Notes under the pieces: generated by a model | Databases searched by the model: none | What the model was told of the DNA's origin: nothing | Seen by the model: the letters and a program-made list of their open reading frames with translations, nothing else | Position numbers and translations under genes: made by a program | DNA from: an uncultured Opitutia bacterium | GTDB taxonomy: Bacteria > Verrucomicrobiota > Verrucomicrobiia > Opitutales > Opitutaceae | Assembly (NCBI GenBank): GCA_903840415.1 | Contig: CAIMFY010000083.1 | Location: 1-64,000, forward strand | Length of the DNA stretch: 64,000 nt | Direction: 5' to 3' | In this document: piece by piece, positions 32,262 to 40,760 of the stretch | How positions within the stretch are numbered: position 1 is the stretch's first letter | Layout: each line of letters opens with the position of its first letter

Positions 32262-32621
32262 ATGAACAAAAACCGATTCCTTGCGATGGCGTGCGTATCT
32301 GCCGCCATGCTTTTCTCCGCCACCGCGTTCGCCCAATCGCCGGGCCCGAAAGCGCGCCTCTTCGCGAAATACGACACCAATAAAAACGGCGTCATCGACG
32401 GCGACGAGGTCGCCGCCGTTCGCGCCGCCTACGCCGCCGATCCGAAGGGCGAGTTTGCCGTTTACGACACGAACCACGACGGCAAGTTGAGCGACGAGGA
32501 AATCGCCGCCATCAAACCACCCGGCGGCAAGAAGGGTGGCGGCAAGGATGCGGCCGCGAAAAAGACGCCGCCCGCGACCGATCAGGCCGCCGCGACCGAG
32601 AAAAAAGACGCCGCCAAGTAA
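32262..32621 (+). CDS. small secreted EF-hand protein
   Basis: 119 residues with a signal peptide ending 'SATAFAQS'. Two canonical calcium loops are visible: 'DTNKNGVIDGDE' (about residues 38-49) and 'DTNHDGKLSDEE' (about 69-80), each with acidic residues at positions 1, 3, 5 and 12. The tail is Lys/Ala-rich and low-complexity ('KKGGGKDAAAKKTPP'). It probably binds calcium in the periplasm or outside the cell. It lies between the DUF1080 gene and the TonB-dependent receptor. Confidence 0.85.
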   Translation: MNKNRFLAMACVSAAMLFSATAFAQSPGPKARLFAKYDTNKNGVIDGDEVAAVRAAYAADPKGEFAVYDTNHDGKLSDEEIAAIKPPGGKKGGGKDAAAKKTPPATDQAAATEKKDAAK

Positions 32622-32697
32622 CGCCACATCGCGCCATGCGGGCGCGCGTGATTAGCCCGCAATCCCTCACCAACCGTAACCCCGAAACCTGCACCCC

Positions 32698-34926
32698 ATG
32701 ACTTCGCCCCACCGCTGCCTGCCCTTTCTTTTCGCGTCGGCTCTGGCCTTAATCCCGGCTGCTTTCGCGCAAACCGGCGCACCCGCCGCCAAACCCGATA
32801 AGCTCGACGAACCGATTCAACTCTCGGCCTTCGAGATCACAGAGAACTCCGACACCTCCTACATCGCGTCCGAGAGTGTCACCGGCACGCGCGTGGCGAC
32901 GAAGATCGCCGACCTGCCGTATGCGGTGAGCGTGATCACGAGCGAGTTCATGAACGACTTCGATATCTTCAGTCTGACGGGAGATTTGAACGGCGTCGCG
33001 GCGTCGCTCAACAACGTCAACGACGAAGGCACCTACAGTCTCCGCGGTCTCACGACGAACAACAATTTCTACCTGCGCAACGGTTTCTACCGCCTCGGCA
33101 TGGTCGATCGCGTTAACACCGATCGCATCGAAGTGATCAAGGGTCCCAACGCGGCCCTTTACGGCGCAACCAATCCCGCCGGCATGATCAACATCGTCAG
33201 CAAGCAGCCCAAGACCCGCGCCTCCCAAAGCCTCGCGTTCACCGCCGGGCCCTACGACAGCCGTCGCGTGGAACTCAACGTCGACCAACCCTTGGGTTCG
33301 GTGGCAGGAGTCAGTTTCTATAATCTGCTCAGCGTCCAAGGCACGCAGGCCGGCACACCGGCCTCCGCACCCTCCGGCAGCCAGAGCCGCATCATCGACG
33401 ATGTGCTGAAGGCCAAGTTCAAAGACAGCAGCGTCCTGACCGCCGAGTTTGAGTTTTCGCGCGTGGATGTGGTGCCCGGCTACTCCTCGTCGATTCCGAA
33501 CCAGACGCTGGTGGACGGCAAAACCCTCACGGCCGTGACGCGGCCGGATTTGGTTACGTTCAATCAGGATGGCCCGGTCGCCTTCAAGAATCGTTCGTCT
33601 TATTCGGGCTACCTGACCTACGAAAAAAGTTTCAATTCCGTCTGGTCCAGCCGCGTTAACGGCTACTGGTATCGCCGGCCGGAGATTCAGTTCAACGTCA
33701 GCTCCAGCTCCACCTTTAATCCTTTCACCAACGCGTTCACGGCCCGCTCCGTGGTGATGGACGAAATGAACCAGGACGGCGGCGCATTTCAAATCGACAC
33801 GCTCGCCCAATATGCGCTGTTCGAAGGCAAAGTGAAAAGCCGGACGCTCTTCACGGTCGATTATTCGCAGAACTGGCGCATGCGGGAAGTGTGGGGTTTC
33901 AACAGCAAGCTCTACTCGATCCCGACCATGTCGATTCTCAACCCCAACTACACCGTGCCGCCGTTCAGCGCCTTCACCATCGTCACGCGCTACGACAAGA
34001 CCCGCGCCGACAACCTCGGCTTCTTCGCGAGCCAGCAGTTTCGGGCCTTTAACGATCGCCTCATCAGCTTCATCAGCCTGCGCCACGACGACGTCGTCTA
34101 TAATTTCAACTTCGGCAATCAATACAACGCCAGTGGCGGCGCCCTCAAGACGCCCGGCCAAGTCTTGCACTATTCCAGCCGGGCGTGGTCGCCTGCCGTC
34201 GGCGTGAATTACAAGCTGACGAACAACGTGGCCTTCTACAGCAGCTACAGCCAGTCCTTCGCGCCCCAACTGCAAGTGGCCAAGCTCGGCACGCCGCCGT
34301 TGGATAACGAACGCGCGAAAGGCTACGACTACGGCTTCAAAGTGGCCCTCCTTGACAACCGACTCCAGTTCACGACCGGCGGTTTTTACATCAATCGCTC
34401 TGGCGTCAAAGCGACCGTCACCGATCCCGTGACCGGCTTGAGCGACACTGTAGCCGCCGGCACCCAGAACGCCAAAGGCGCCGAAATCGAAGGCTCCTGG
34501 CGCGCCACCTCCAATCTCACCGTGCTGGCCAACTACAGCTACACTAACGCGAAGATCACCTACAACGGCAACACCCTCACCGACATCGGCCAGCCCCCCG
34601 CCGGCGTGCCGGTCGATCAGGCTTATCTCGCCGTCGCCTACAACTTCACCGGCGCGCTCAAAGGCTTGAGCGTCCACCCCAGCGTGAACTACACCGGCGT
34701 CTCGTTTCCGAATTCCACGGCGACCGATGTGACGCGCAACATCGACGCGCCCAGCAATTACATCGTGAACTTGGGCTTCAGTTACGCTTGGAAACAGGAA
34801 GGCATGCGCCTCAAGCACACGATTCGCGTCAGCGCGCGAAACCTGCTGGACCGCAACTTCCAGACACCGGGCGGCAGCCTCGGCGCCAAGCGCGGGATTT
34901 ATTTCGCCTACTCGCTGAATCATTGA
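32698..34926 (+). CDS. TonB-dependent outer-membrane receptor
   Basis: 742 residues with a signal peptide ending 'PAAFAQT'. 'IQLSAFEITENSDTSYIAS' is the TonB-box/extension typical of Opitutaceae receptors. The plug domain follows ('KIADLPYAVSVITSEFM', 'YSLRGLTTNNNFYLRNGF', 'RIEVIKGPNAALYGATNPAG'), then a 22-strand barrel. The C-terminus is 'KRGIYFAYSLNH'. The plug resembles siderophore receptors of the FhuA/FoxA type, but in this phylum many such proteins import sugars, so the ligand is uncertain. The sigma factor and FecR-like genes immediately downstream suggest it may be part of a signalling set, although no N-terminal STN signalling domain is present. Confidence 0.9.
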   Translation: MTSPHRCLPFLFASALALIPAAFAQTGAPAAKPDKLDEPIQLSAFEITENSDTSYIASESVTGTRVATKIADLPYAVSVITSEFMNDFDIFSLTGDLNGVAASLNNVNDEGTYSLRGLTTNNNFYLRNGFYRLGMVDRVNTDRIEVIKGPNAALYGATNPAGMINIVSKQPKTRASQSLAFTAGPYDSRRVELNVDQPLGSVAGVSFYNLLSVQGTQAGTPASAPSGSQSRIIDDVLKAKFKDSSVLTAEFEFSRVDVVPGYSSSIPNQTLVDGKTLTAVTRPDLVTFNQDGPVAFKNRSSYSGYLTYEKSFNSVWSSRVNGYWYRRPEIQFNVSSSSTFNPFTNAFTARSVVMDEMNQDGGAFQIDTLAQYALFEGKVKSRTLFTVDYSQNWRMREVWGFNSKLYSIPTMSILNPNYTVPPFSAFTIVTRYDKTRADNLGFFASQQFRAFNDRLISFISLRHDDVVYNFNFGNQYNASGGALKTPGQVLHYSSRAWSPAVGVNYKLTNNVAFYSSYSQSFAPQLQVAKLGTPPLDNERAKGYDYGFKVALLDNRLQFTTGGFYINRSGVKATVTDPVTGLSDTVAAGTQNAKGAEIEGSWRATSNLTVLANYSYTNAKITYNGNTLTDIGQPPAGVPVDQAYLAVAYNFTGALKGLSVHPSVNYTGVSFPNSTATDVTRNIDAPSNYIVNLGFSYAWKQEGMRLKHTIRVSARNLLDRNFQTPGGSLGAKRGIYFAYSLNH

Positions 34927-34940
34927 AACGTCCGGCGATC

Positions 34941-34965
34941 ATCCCTCTGCTGTTCGCCGAGGGAT
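34941..34965 (+). promoter_or_regulatory. hairpin overlapping the sigma-factor ribosome-binding site
   Basis: ATCCCTC (34941-34947) pairs perfectly with GAGGGAT (34959-34965). The GAGGG in the second arm is the only Shine-Dalgarno for the sigma gene at 34973. Folding would hide it, which suggests translational limitation of the sigma factor. There is no T run, so it is not a terminator. Confidence 0.45.
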
Positions 34966-34972
34966 TCCCGCG

Positions 34973-35521
34973 ATGACACTCCTCCTGCCCCACGACGAAA
35001 CCGATAGCCGCAAGCGGCTCATGATGCTGATGACGCGGCATCAGCGGCAAATCTTCGCCTACATCTACACCCTCGTGCCCGACCGGCACGACGCGGAGGA
35101 TCTACTCCAGGAGACGAGCCTCGTCATCTGCGAAAAATTTGATGATTTCACCCCCGGCACCGACTTCGTCGCCTGGGCCTGCCAGATCGCGTGGTGGCGC
35201 ATTCGCTATTCGCGGCAGAAATTCGCACGGGCCAAAGTCGTGTTTGACGACGAGGTGTTTGCCGCGGTCGCGCAAACCGCCGGCGAGATGGCCGTTGAAC
35301 TGGACGAGCGGCATGAGGCGCTCGCCGGCTGCCTGAAAAAACTCCCCGCCCGCGACCGCGAACTCGTGCTCACGCGCTATGAACCCGGCAGCGGCGTGGC
35401 TGAGGCCGCGCGCCTCTCTGGTCGCTCGATGGACGCAGCCTACAAGGCGCTCAATCGTCTGCGCAAACTTTTGCACGACTGCGTAACCAACCAGCTCGCT
35501 CACCCGGAGGCCCACCTATGA
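34973..35521 (+). CDS. ECF-type RNA polymerase sigma factor (Rhodopirellula/Verrucomicrobium type)
   Basis: 182 residues. Region 2 is 'RHQRQIFAYIYTLVPDRHDAEDLLQET' with 'FVAWACQIAWWRIR' completing the -10-binding part. Region 4 is 'LKKLPARDRELVLTRYEPGSG' followed by the helix-turn-helix 'VAEAARLSGRSMDAAYKALNRLRK'. The sequence pattern matches the sigma-70 subgroup expanded in planctomycetes and verrucomicrobia. Its stop overlaps the start of the FecR-LamG gene (ATGA), the standard coupling of such sigma factors to a membrane-bound regulator. Confidence 0.92.
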   Translation: MTLLLPHDETDSRKRLMMLMTRHQRQIFAYIYTLVPDRHDAEDLLQETSLVICEKFDDFTPGTDFVAWACQIAWWRIRYSRQKFARAKVVFDDEVFAAVAQTAGEMAVELDERHEALAGCLKKLPARDRELVLTRYEPGSGVAEAARLSGRSMDAAYKALNRLRKLLHDCVTNQLAHPEAHL

Positions 35522-37122
35522 GCCTCACCGATCGCGAAATCCTCGAGTTGAACGAACTCTGCGGCGCGGTCGTCGACGGCACGCTGACCGACGCGCAACG
35601 CGCCCGCCTCTCCACCTGGATCGGCGGTTCAGAGGCCGCGCGGCGTTTCTATGTGCGCGCCCTCGGCCAGTCCGCGAGCCTGCACACCTACGCCGCCGAG
35701 CTCCACACCGAGGCGCCCGATCTGCTTCCTCCGCCGATGCGGCGCCAAAAATTCTTCCGGCTCGCCCTTTGGTGGGGCACCGTGCTGCCCGCGGCGGCGG
35801 CGCTCGTGCTCGGATTGTGGTTTGCGAACCGACCTGCGATCGTCGAGGCCGCGCCGGCGCACGACTTGGTGGCGCGACTCAGCGGATCGAAAAACGCGCA
35901 GTGGTCCACCGGCGCGTTCCTCGCCGGCGATCGGATCGGCCGGAACCAGCGACTCGAACTCACCGCCGGCCTTGCCGAAATCACATTCGATTCCGGCGCC
36001 CGCGTCGTGCTCGAAGGACCGGCCTCGCTCGACGTGAATTCCGCGTGGGACGGCACGCTACGCCACGGCACGCTCAAGGCCAGCGTCCCGCCCGAAGCGA
36101 TCGGTTTTCGGATTTCGAATCCGGCGGTCGAGGTGGTCGATCTCGGCACCGAGTTCACGATGATCGCCGACGGTCAGGGCGCGGCGGAAGTGCTCGTGCT
36201 GAAAGGCGAGGTCGAGGCCGCCCCCCGCGCCACCGCCGATCAGGACACCATTCTCCTCCACGAAAACGAGTCCCGCCGTTTTGCCTCGTCCGGTGTGAGC
36301 GACGTCAGTGATCGCGACAAGAAATTCGCTCTCTTCAACCAACCGCTCGCGCTCGATCGGTTCAGTCCGACGATCAATTGCATCCACTGGTCTTTCGACG
36401 AGGAGGGCGGCGCGGTTGCCCACGCCGATGTGCGCGGCACGCCGGCGGACGCGTTCGATGCGAAGCTCGAGCCAGGAACCGCCGCGGTGCGGACCAATGG
36501 GCGCCGCTCCCATGCCTTGCGCTTCGATGGGCAGGTTTTTGCGCGGGCGGCGTTGCCCGGTCTCTCCGGCCCCGCGACGCACACGATCGCTTTTTGGGTG
36601 AAGATTCCGGAAGAGGCGCAGTTGTCCGACGCCTACTCGATGGTGACGTGGGGCCTGCAGAGCAAAAAACTCGGCAACCGCCATGTCGGCATCAACTGGA
36701 ACAAGGATCCGGCGCAGGGCCCGCTCGGCGCGCTCCGCACGGATTTTCGCGGCGGCTGGGCGATGGGCACGACCTCGCTACGCGACGGCCACTGGCATCA
36801 CGTGACGGTTGTCTTTGCTCCAGCGTCCGACGTGGCACCGGTGCAAGTGCGGCAATACGTCGATGGCCGGCTTGAGAGCAGCACGATCACCCCGGACACG
36901 ATGCACGCCACCGCGCGCGCCGCCGATCGCGAGGCGATGGCTGCGCTCACGGATGTGCTTTGGCTCGGTTGCCGACTCGGCATCGACGGCCTGCGGAAGG
37001 GCCGTTTCCGCGGCGAAATCGACGAACTCTTCATCGCCGATCGCGGGCTGGAGCCCACGGAAATTGTGTCGTTGATGACTGACAACCGGCTACCTGCCTC
37101 CGCGCTCGCGGCGGTGCCTTGA
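35518..37122 (+). CDS. FecR-domain / LamG-domain membrane protein, probable anti-sigma regulator
   Basis: 534 residues. A cytoplasmic N-terminus of about 80 residues ('LNELCGAVVDGTLTDAQRARL') would contact the sigma factor. One transmembrane helix follows at roughly residues 85-105 ('LPAAAALVLGLWFA'). The FecR domain is at about 110-255 ('ITFDSGARVVLEGPA', 'VEVVDLGTEFTMIAD', 'VLVLKGEVEA'). The C-terminal ~230 residues are a LamG/concanavalin-like sandwich ('GRRSHALRFDGQVFARA', 'DGHWHHVTVVF'). By analogy with FecR it would transduce an external, possibly carbohydrate, signal to the sigma factor. Confidence 0.88.
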   Translation: MSLTDREILELNELCGAVVDGTLTDAQRARLSTWIGGSEAARRFYVRALGQSASLHTYAAELHTEAPDLLPPPMRRQKFFRLALWWGTVLPAAAALVLGLWFANRPAIVEAAPAHDLVARLSGSKNAQWSTGAFLAGDRIGRNQRLELTAGLAEITFDSGARVVLEGPASLDVNSAWDGTLRHGTLKASVPPEAIGFRISNPAVEVVDLGTEFTMIADGQGAAEVLVLKGEVEAAPRATADQDTILLHENESRRFASSGVSDVSDRDKKFALFNQPLALDRFSPTINCIHWSFDEEGGAVAHADVRGTPADAFDAKLEPGTAAVRTNGRRSHALRFDGQVFARAALPGLSGPATHTIAFWVKIPEEAQLSDAYSMVTWGLQSKKLGNRHVGINWNKDPAQGPLGALRTDFRGGWAMGTTSLRDGHWHHVTVVFAPASDVAPVQVRQYVDGRLESSTITPDTMHATARAADREAMAALTDVLWLGCRLGIDGLRKGRFRGEIDELFIADRGLEPTEIVSLMTDNRLPASALAAVP

Positions 37123-37154
37123 GGCCTTCGGCTCACGACGTTCCTCTTTATCCC

Positions 37155-38135
37155 ATGCGCATCATCCCCACCGGTCTCTTCCTCGCGCTCGCTGCGCTCG
37201 CCACGGCCGCGCCCGACAAAAAAATTCTCTTCTTCACGAAGTGCTCGAACTATGAGCACAGCATCGTGCATGAGCGCGCCGGCCAGCCGAGTTTCGGCGC
37301 ACAAGTCCTCGCCGAACTGGGGCCGAAGCACGGCATCGTGTTCACGTTTTCGAAGGATGGCAGCAAGTTCACGCCCGAATACCTCGCGCAGTTCGACGCC
37401 TTCTTCTTCTACACCAGCGGCGATTTGCTCTCGCCCGGCAAGGACGGCAACCCACCGATGACGCCCGCCGGCAAGCAGGCGCTGCTCGACGCCGTCAAAG
37501 GCGGCAAGGGCTTCATCGGCACGCACTCGGCGGCCGACACGTTTCACACCGGCGAAACCGCCGCGACCGACACCAACCAGCCGCGCACCTGGCGCTACCG
37601 CAACCTCGGCGACAAAGCCGATCCCTATACGCAGATGGTCGGCGGCGAACTCATCGTGCATGGCACGCAGCAAATCGGCCGCGTGATCGTGACGGATAAC
37701 AAGTTTCCGGGCTTCGAAAATCGCGGAGCAAGTTTCGAGCGGCTGGAGGAATGGTATTCGATGACGAATTTTGCGCCCGACATGCACGTGCTGCTGGTGC
37801 AGGACACGAGCGCGATGCGCGATCCGAACGCGAACGGCAAAGACTGGCCCCCCGCCGGTTGGGACACGCCCTACAAGCGCCCGCCGTATCCCTCGACGTG
37901 GGCGCATCTCTACGGCAAAGGCCGCGTCTTCTACACTTCGATCGGACACCGAGAGGACACGTGGATGAGTGCGCAATTCCAAGAGATTCTCGTCGGCGGC
38001 ATCGACTGGGCGCTGGGCCGGGTCGAGGCCGACATCACTCCGAACCTCGCGCAAGTTGCGCCCCGTGCGAGTGAACTTCCGCCCGTGTCCGGACCAGTCG
38101 CCGGCCTGCCTAGAGTCCCTGCCGCCAAGAAATAA
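37155..38135 (+). CDS. secreted ThuA-like protein
   Basis: 326 residues from the ATG at 37155 (MRIIPTGLF). The signal peptide ends 'ALATAAPD'. The mature part is a glutamine-amidotransferase-like ThuA fold: 'ILFFTKCSNYEHSIVHE', 'FDAFFFYTSGDLL', 'GGKGFIGTHSAADTFH' and 'HLYGKGRVFYTSIGH'. Trehalose-utilisation ThuA proteins act in formation or handling of 3-keto sugars, which matches the DUF1080 gene in the same run. The gene begins 32 bp after the FecR-LamG gene. Confidence 0.88.
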   Translation: MRIIPTGLFLALAALATAAPDKKILFFTKCSNYEHSIVHERAGQPSFGAQVLAELGPKHGIVFTFSKDGSKFTPEYLAQFDAFFFYTSGDLLSPGKDGNPPMTPAGKQALLDAVKGGKGFIGTHSAADTFHTGETAATDTNQPRTWRYRNLGDKADPYTQMVGGELIVHGTQQIGRVIVTDNKFPGFENRGASFERLEEWYSMTNFAPDMHVLLVQDTSAMRDPNANGKDWPPAGWDTPYKRPPYPSTWAHLYGKGRVFYTSIGHREDTWMSAQFQEILVGGIDWALGRVEADITPNLAQVAPRASELPPVSGPVAGLPRVPAAKK

Positions 38136-38142
38136 ATCACCG

Positions 38143-39141
38143 ATGAAATTCCCCTCTACGTTTCTCTGCGTCGCCCTGTTGGCTGGCTCGGTCGCTGTCG
38201 CGCAAGACGCGCCCAAACGCCCGCGCATCCTCGGGGTCTCGCATGCCGCGTTCTACGTGAGCGATATGGCGAAGGCGCGTGCGTTTTACGAAGGACTGTT
38301 CGGCTTCCAGTCCCCGTTCTCGATCCCGCGCAAGAACCCGAACGAACAGCTCGTCTGGATCAAAATCAACGATCGCCAGACGATCGAGTTGTTCCCCGGT
38401 TCCGAGGTCGCGCCGGATGTCGACCGGCTCTATCACATCGGACTGGAAGTCGACGACGCGGAGGCGATGCGCGTTTACCTCCAGTCGAAGGGCATTGCCG
38501 TGCCACCGAAAACTCCCATCGGAAAAGTCGGCAACAAGAATTATTTCATCAAGGATCCGAACGGCAACACCGTCGAGATTGTGGAGTATCCGCCGGATGG
38601 CTGGACGATGCGCGAGAAGGGAAAATTCATGTCCGATGCGCGCGTCTCGACCCACATGCCGCACGTCGGCGTGATGGTGGGCCAGCTCGAAGCCTCGCTG
38701 AAATTCTACGGGGAAATCCTTGGCTTCACCGAAACGTGGCGCGGTGGCGCCGGCAAGATTCTGAGCTGGGTGAACCTGAAGGTGCCGGATGGCACGGATT
38801 ACGTTGAATTCATGCTCTACAACAAAGTCCCGACGCGTGAGACGTTGCTGACAAAGCATCACATCTGCCTCGAGGTGCCCGACATCGTGAAAGCCTCGGC
38901 CCTTCTCCAGAGCCGGCCACTGCCCGAAGGCTGCAAGCAACCGGACGCGATGAAAACCGGCGTGAATGGCAAGCGGCAGATCAACTATTTTGATCCCGAT
39001 GGCACGCGGGTAGAAATCATGGAGCCAAATACTTTCGACGGGAAACCTGTGCCACCGTCGATCGCGCCGCCGCCCGCGCCTTTGCCGCCCTACGTGCCCG
39101 AGAGTGCGACGGCGAAAGCGGCTAAAATATCGAAGCTCTAA
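38143..39141 (+). CDS. secreted protein with two VOC (glyoxalase-like) domains
   Basis: 332 residues from the ATG at 38143, seven bases after the ThuA stop. The signal peptide ends 'GSVAVAQD'. Two vicinal-oxygen-chelate modules are visible. The first covers about residues 28-150 ('GVSHAAFYVSDMAKARAFYEG', 'HIGLEVDDAEAM', 'NYFIKDPNGNTVEIVEY') and the second about 175-300 ('MPHVGVMVGQLEASLKFYGE', 'HHICLEVPDIV', 'INYFDPDGTRVEIMEP'). Each has His and Glu metal-ligand positions. The tail is proline-rich. Substrate is unknown. It ends the sugar-related run. Confidence 0.85.
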   Translation: MKFPSTFLCVALLAGSVAVAQDAPKRPRILGVSHAAFYVSDMAKARAFYEGLFGFQSPFSIPRKNPNEQLVWIKINDRQTIELFPGSEVAPDVDRLYHIGLEVDDAEAMRVYLQSKGIAVPPKTPIGKVGNKNYFIKDPNGNTVEIVEYPPDGWTMREKGKFMSDARVSTHMPHVGVMVGQLEASLKFYGEILGFTETWRGGAGKILSWVNLKVPDGTDYVEFMLYNKVPTRETLLTKHHICLEVPDIVKASALLQSRPLPEGCKQPDAMKTGVNGKRQINYFDPDGTRVEIMEPNTFDGKPVPPSIAPPPAPLPPYVPESATAKAAKISKL

Positions 39142-39373
39142 ATTCAGAGTTCCTGGCCCAGCCCCGGTGAAAACGTCCGCTTTGGGTCGCAGTGGGCGGG
39201 TGAAAGGGTGTACTTTAAGAGCGCAGTTGCCGTGGGCGCCGATGCGTGGCGCCTTCTACCTCGTCTCCACGACGCCAAGACTTGCAATCGCCGCCGGGCG
39301 ACGCATGTTGCGTGGTTCTGTTCTTTGATTGGTTCGCACTCGTTCGAGTAGCCCGATCACTTTCCCATTTTTT

Positions 39374-39730
39374 GGGGGTGTTCTGGATTCTACCCTTGGT
39401 TGGAGTGCGCCGCTGCCTGTCGAGAGTCGTGGGTCTCTCGTTAAATCCCCTGCGACAAAAATAATAGGCAACAACGAAGAAATGCCCCTGGCCGCCTAAT
39501 TAGGCAGCCACGTTTGCCCGGCGACACCTGCTAGCCGGAACGAACGTCGACAGCAGGCATAGCGCGTGGAGCCGTCCGCGGACTGCGCGCCGTATCTTCC
39601 TCCGGGGACTGGCTGGAATCTTAGCGCGTGTGACGGCTTGGTTCTGGCGAGATTAAAGTCACGCTATACATGGTAGACGCGGTGCGCGAAGGTCAGGGGG
39701 ACCCGGGTTCAAATCCCGGCACCTCCACCA
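39374..39730 (+). ncRNA. ssrA: tmRNA (transfer-messenger RNA)
   Basis: The 5' end GGGGGTG pairs with CACCTCC before the terminal ACCA, including the G3-U70 wobble that identifies tmRNA to alanyl-tRNA synthetase. The 5' end continues as TTCTGGATTC (D-arm analogue), and the 3' end has the T arm CCGGG-TTCAAAT-CCCGG. The tag frame begins at GGC 39467 and reads GNNEEMPLAA, stopping with TAA at 39497-39499. The overall length of about 357 bases is normal. It rescues ribosomes stalled on broken mRNAs. The 232 bases between the VOC gene and the 5' end hold no gene and must contain its promoter. Its 3' end is duplicated at 48645, marking an integration site. Confidence 0.93.
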
Positions 39731-39757
39731 TTTTTAGTCCAAGTCAGGCCGAGCCCC
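39682..39757 (+). repeat. island boundary direct repeat, ssrA copy (att-like)
   Basis: 76 bases comprising the last 49 of tmRNA and 27 beyond it. They match 48645-48720 at 73 positions. The differing bases are at 39686 (G/T), 39699 (G/T) and 39717 (C/A). This copy keeps the T-stem perfectly paired, as a functional tmRNA requires. Confidence 0.88.
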
Positions 39758-39765
39758 CCTGTCGA

Positions 39766-39832
39766 GGGCCGCATTAGTTGGCACGAATTGCCAACTAATG
39801 CGGTCCTCGCGTTTGTGCCAACTTATGCGGTC
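39766..39832. repeat. inverted plus direct repeat, IS-end-like
   Basis: GGGCCGCATTAGTTGGCA (39766-39783) and TGCCAACTAATGCGGTCC (39789-39806) form an 18-bp inverted repeat with one wobble and a five-base spacer. A third copy TGCCAACTTATGCGGTC follows at 39816-39832. Multiple short end-repeats of this kind are seen at the termini of IS21-family elements. No istA or istB gene is present, so this would be a leftover end. The repeat is seen. The IS assignment is inference. Confidence 0.6.
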
Positions 39833-40032
39833 AAAAGCCTGAAGACGCGGCGTTTTGGGTCCGAGATCCAAAAGACTGTCCCGGTAAGCATGTCGCGGAC
39901 GCCTAGCTTAGTGGCATAGCGAGATTCCAACTTCCGAACAACAGCGCCTGAGATCTGAATTACCACGTCGAGAATTTAAAAATCATCAACGCGACCACCG
40001 GCAAAGAGTATCGCAGCCTTTTGAGTGCGGGT

Positions 40033-40110
40033 GATAATCACCGGGAGTGTGCAATAATCACCGGGACTCAGCGTTAATAAGTCCGGGAGTCTGCGCGATA
40101 ATCACCAGGA
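40033..40110 (+). repeat. four tandem degenerate repeats of about 21 bp
   Basis: Units related to RATAATCACCGGGA begin at about 40033, 40053, 40076 and 40097. The last unit runs into the terminator hairpin. The units diverge too much and are too few for a CRISPR array. They resemble the reiterated transposase-binding sites at IS21-type ends, again without a transposase gene. Confidence 0.55.
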
Positions 40111-40137
40111 GCAGAAACTCAGTTCCTGCTCCTTTTT
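40107..40137 (+). terminator. intrinsic terminator in the island
   Basis: AGGAGCAG (40107-40114) pairs with CTGCTCCT (40126-40133), and an inner AACT/AGTT pairing extends the stem. A T5-A-T-T5 tract follows. No gene on the plus strand ends just before it, so it is probably the remnant of a deleted gene or mobile-element end. Confidence 0.7.
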
Positions 40138-40298
40138 ATTTTTACTCATCCAAACTTCAAAGTAGTCGGCAGCATTAATAAGACGTGGGGAAGGGCACGG
40201 GATGGTCAATCTGCTATCACACAACGTAACGCTTAATATCCACCTCGCGTTGCCACTCGAATTTCAGCGCCCGCGCTAGAATGTCCACCTCACACACA

Positions 40299-40760
40299 TC
40301 ACCTACTATGCGTGCTAGCACCCTCGCTTTGGGAAGGTAGGTCATCAGTCCGGGGAATGTCTGGTGGGGAGTGCGGGGACACATCTAGCAGGTCCGGGCA
40401 CGAACCGGCAATCGATACGAAACGCCGGCGGCGGGATGTAGGGTTATCGACTAACAAAATTCCCCCGTAGTAAACCCACCCACCTCGGTCGTATTTTTCG
40501 ACCCGGTAGGTATCGATCAGCGTCTTGTCGAGGATCTTGGCGAAACCGTCCTCGTTTTGGCGACCGTAGAGCGTGGACAAGAAGTGCTCGGGCAGGAGCT
40601 GGGCGGTGCTGGCACCGAGCTGAATGAGGAGCATCTCGTAGTCGGCGGGCTTGTAGGCGCGGAGGGCGTCTTCCCATTTCGCGGCCTTGGCGAGCTTGGG
40701 GTCTATGCGCTTGGCCTCGTAGGCGAACTTATCGTTGAGGAACTCTTCGACTTGGCTTGT
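40299..40760 (-). pseudogene. 5'-truncated gene remnant, unrecognised
   Basis: An open frame on the minus strand begins directly after a TAA at 40763-40761 and runs 153 codons to 40299. No start codon occurs in its first ~40 codons, although these look coding: an acidic/basic helix 'QVEEFLNDKFAYEAKRIDPK' is followed by 'KWEDALRAYKPADYE'. The segment 'LGASTAQLLPEHFLSTLYG' and 'GWVYYGGILLVDNP' also looks like folded protein, after which the frame turns Ser/Pro/Arg-rich and non-protein-like. I do not recognise the family. It is most simply a fragment of a larger gene truncated at both ends. Confidence 0.45.

Noticed and set aside
32749-34923. A 724-codon open frame antisense to the TonB receptor, and similar long antisense frames at 1559-2830, 13701-14744, 16507-17649 and 55640-57319.
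   Set aside because: They are mirror frames of clearly real genes in high-GC DNA, rich in Arg/Ala/Gly with no recognisable domain or ribosome site.
39682-39730. A class II tRNA gene with a long variable arm (tRNA-Ser or tRNA-Leu) ending in CCA.
   Set aside because: No anticodon arm or D arm lies upstream at tRNA distance. A GGGGGTG 5' end with G3-U70, a tag-peptide frame and a 357-base span identify tmRNA.
40033-40110. Short CRISPR-like array.
   Set aside because: Only four units, poorly conserved, with no spacers of constant length and no cas genes in the window.
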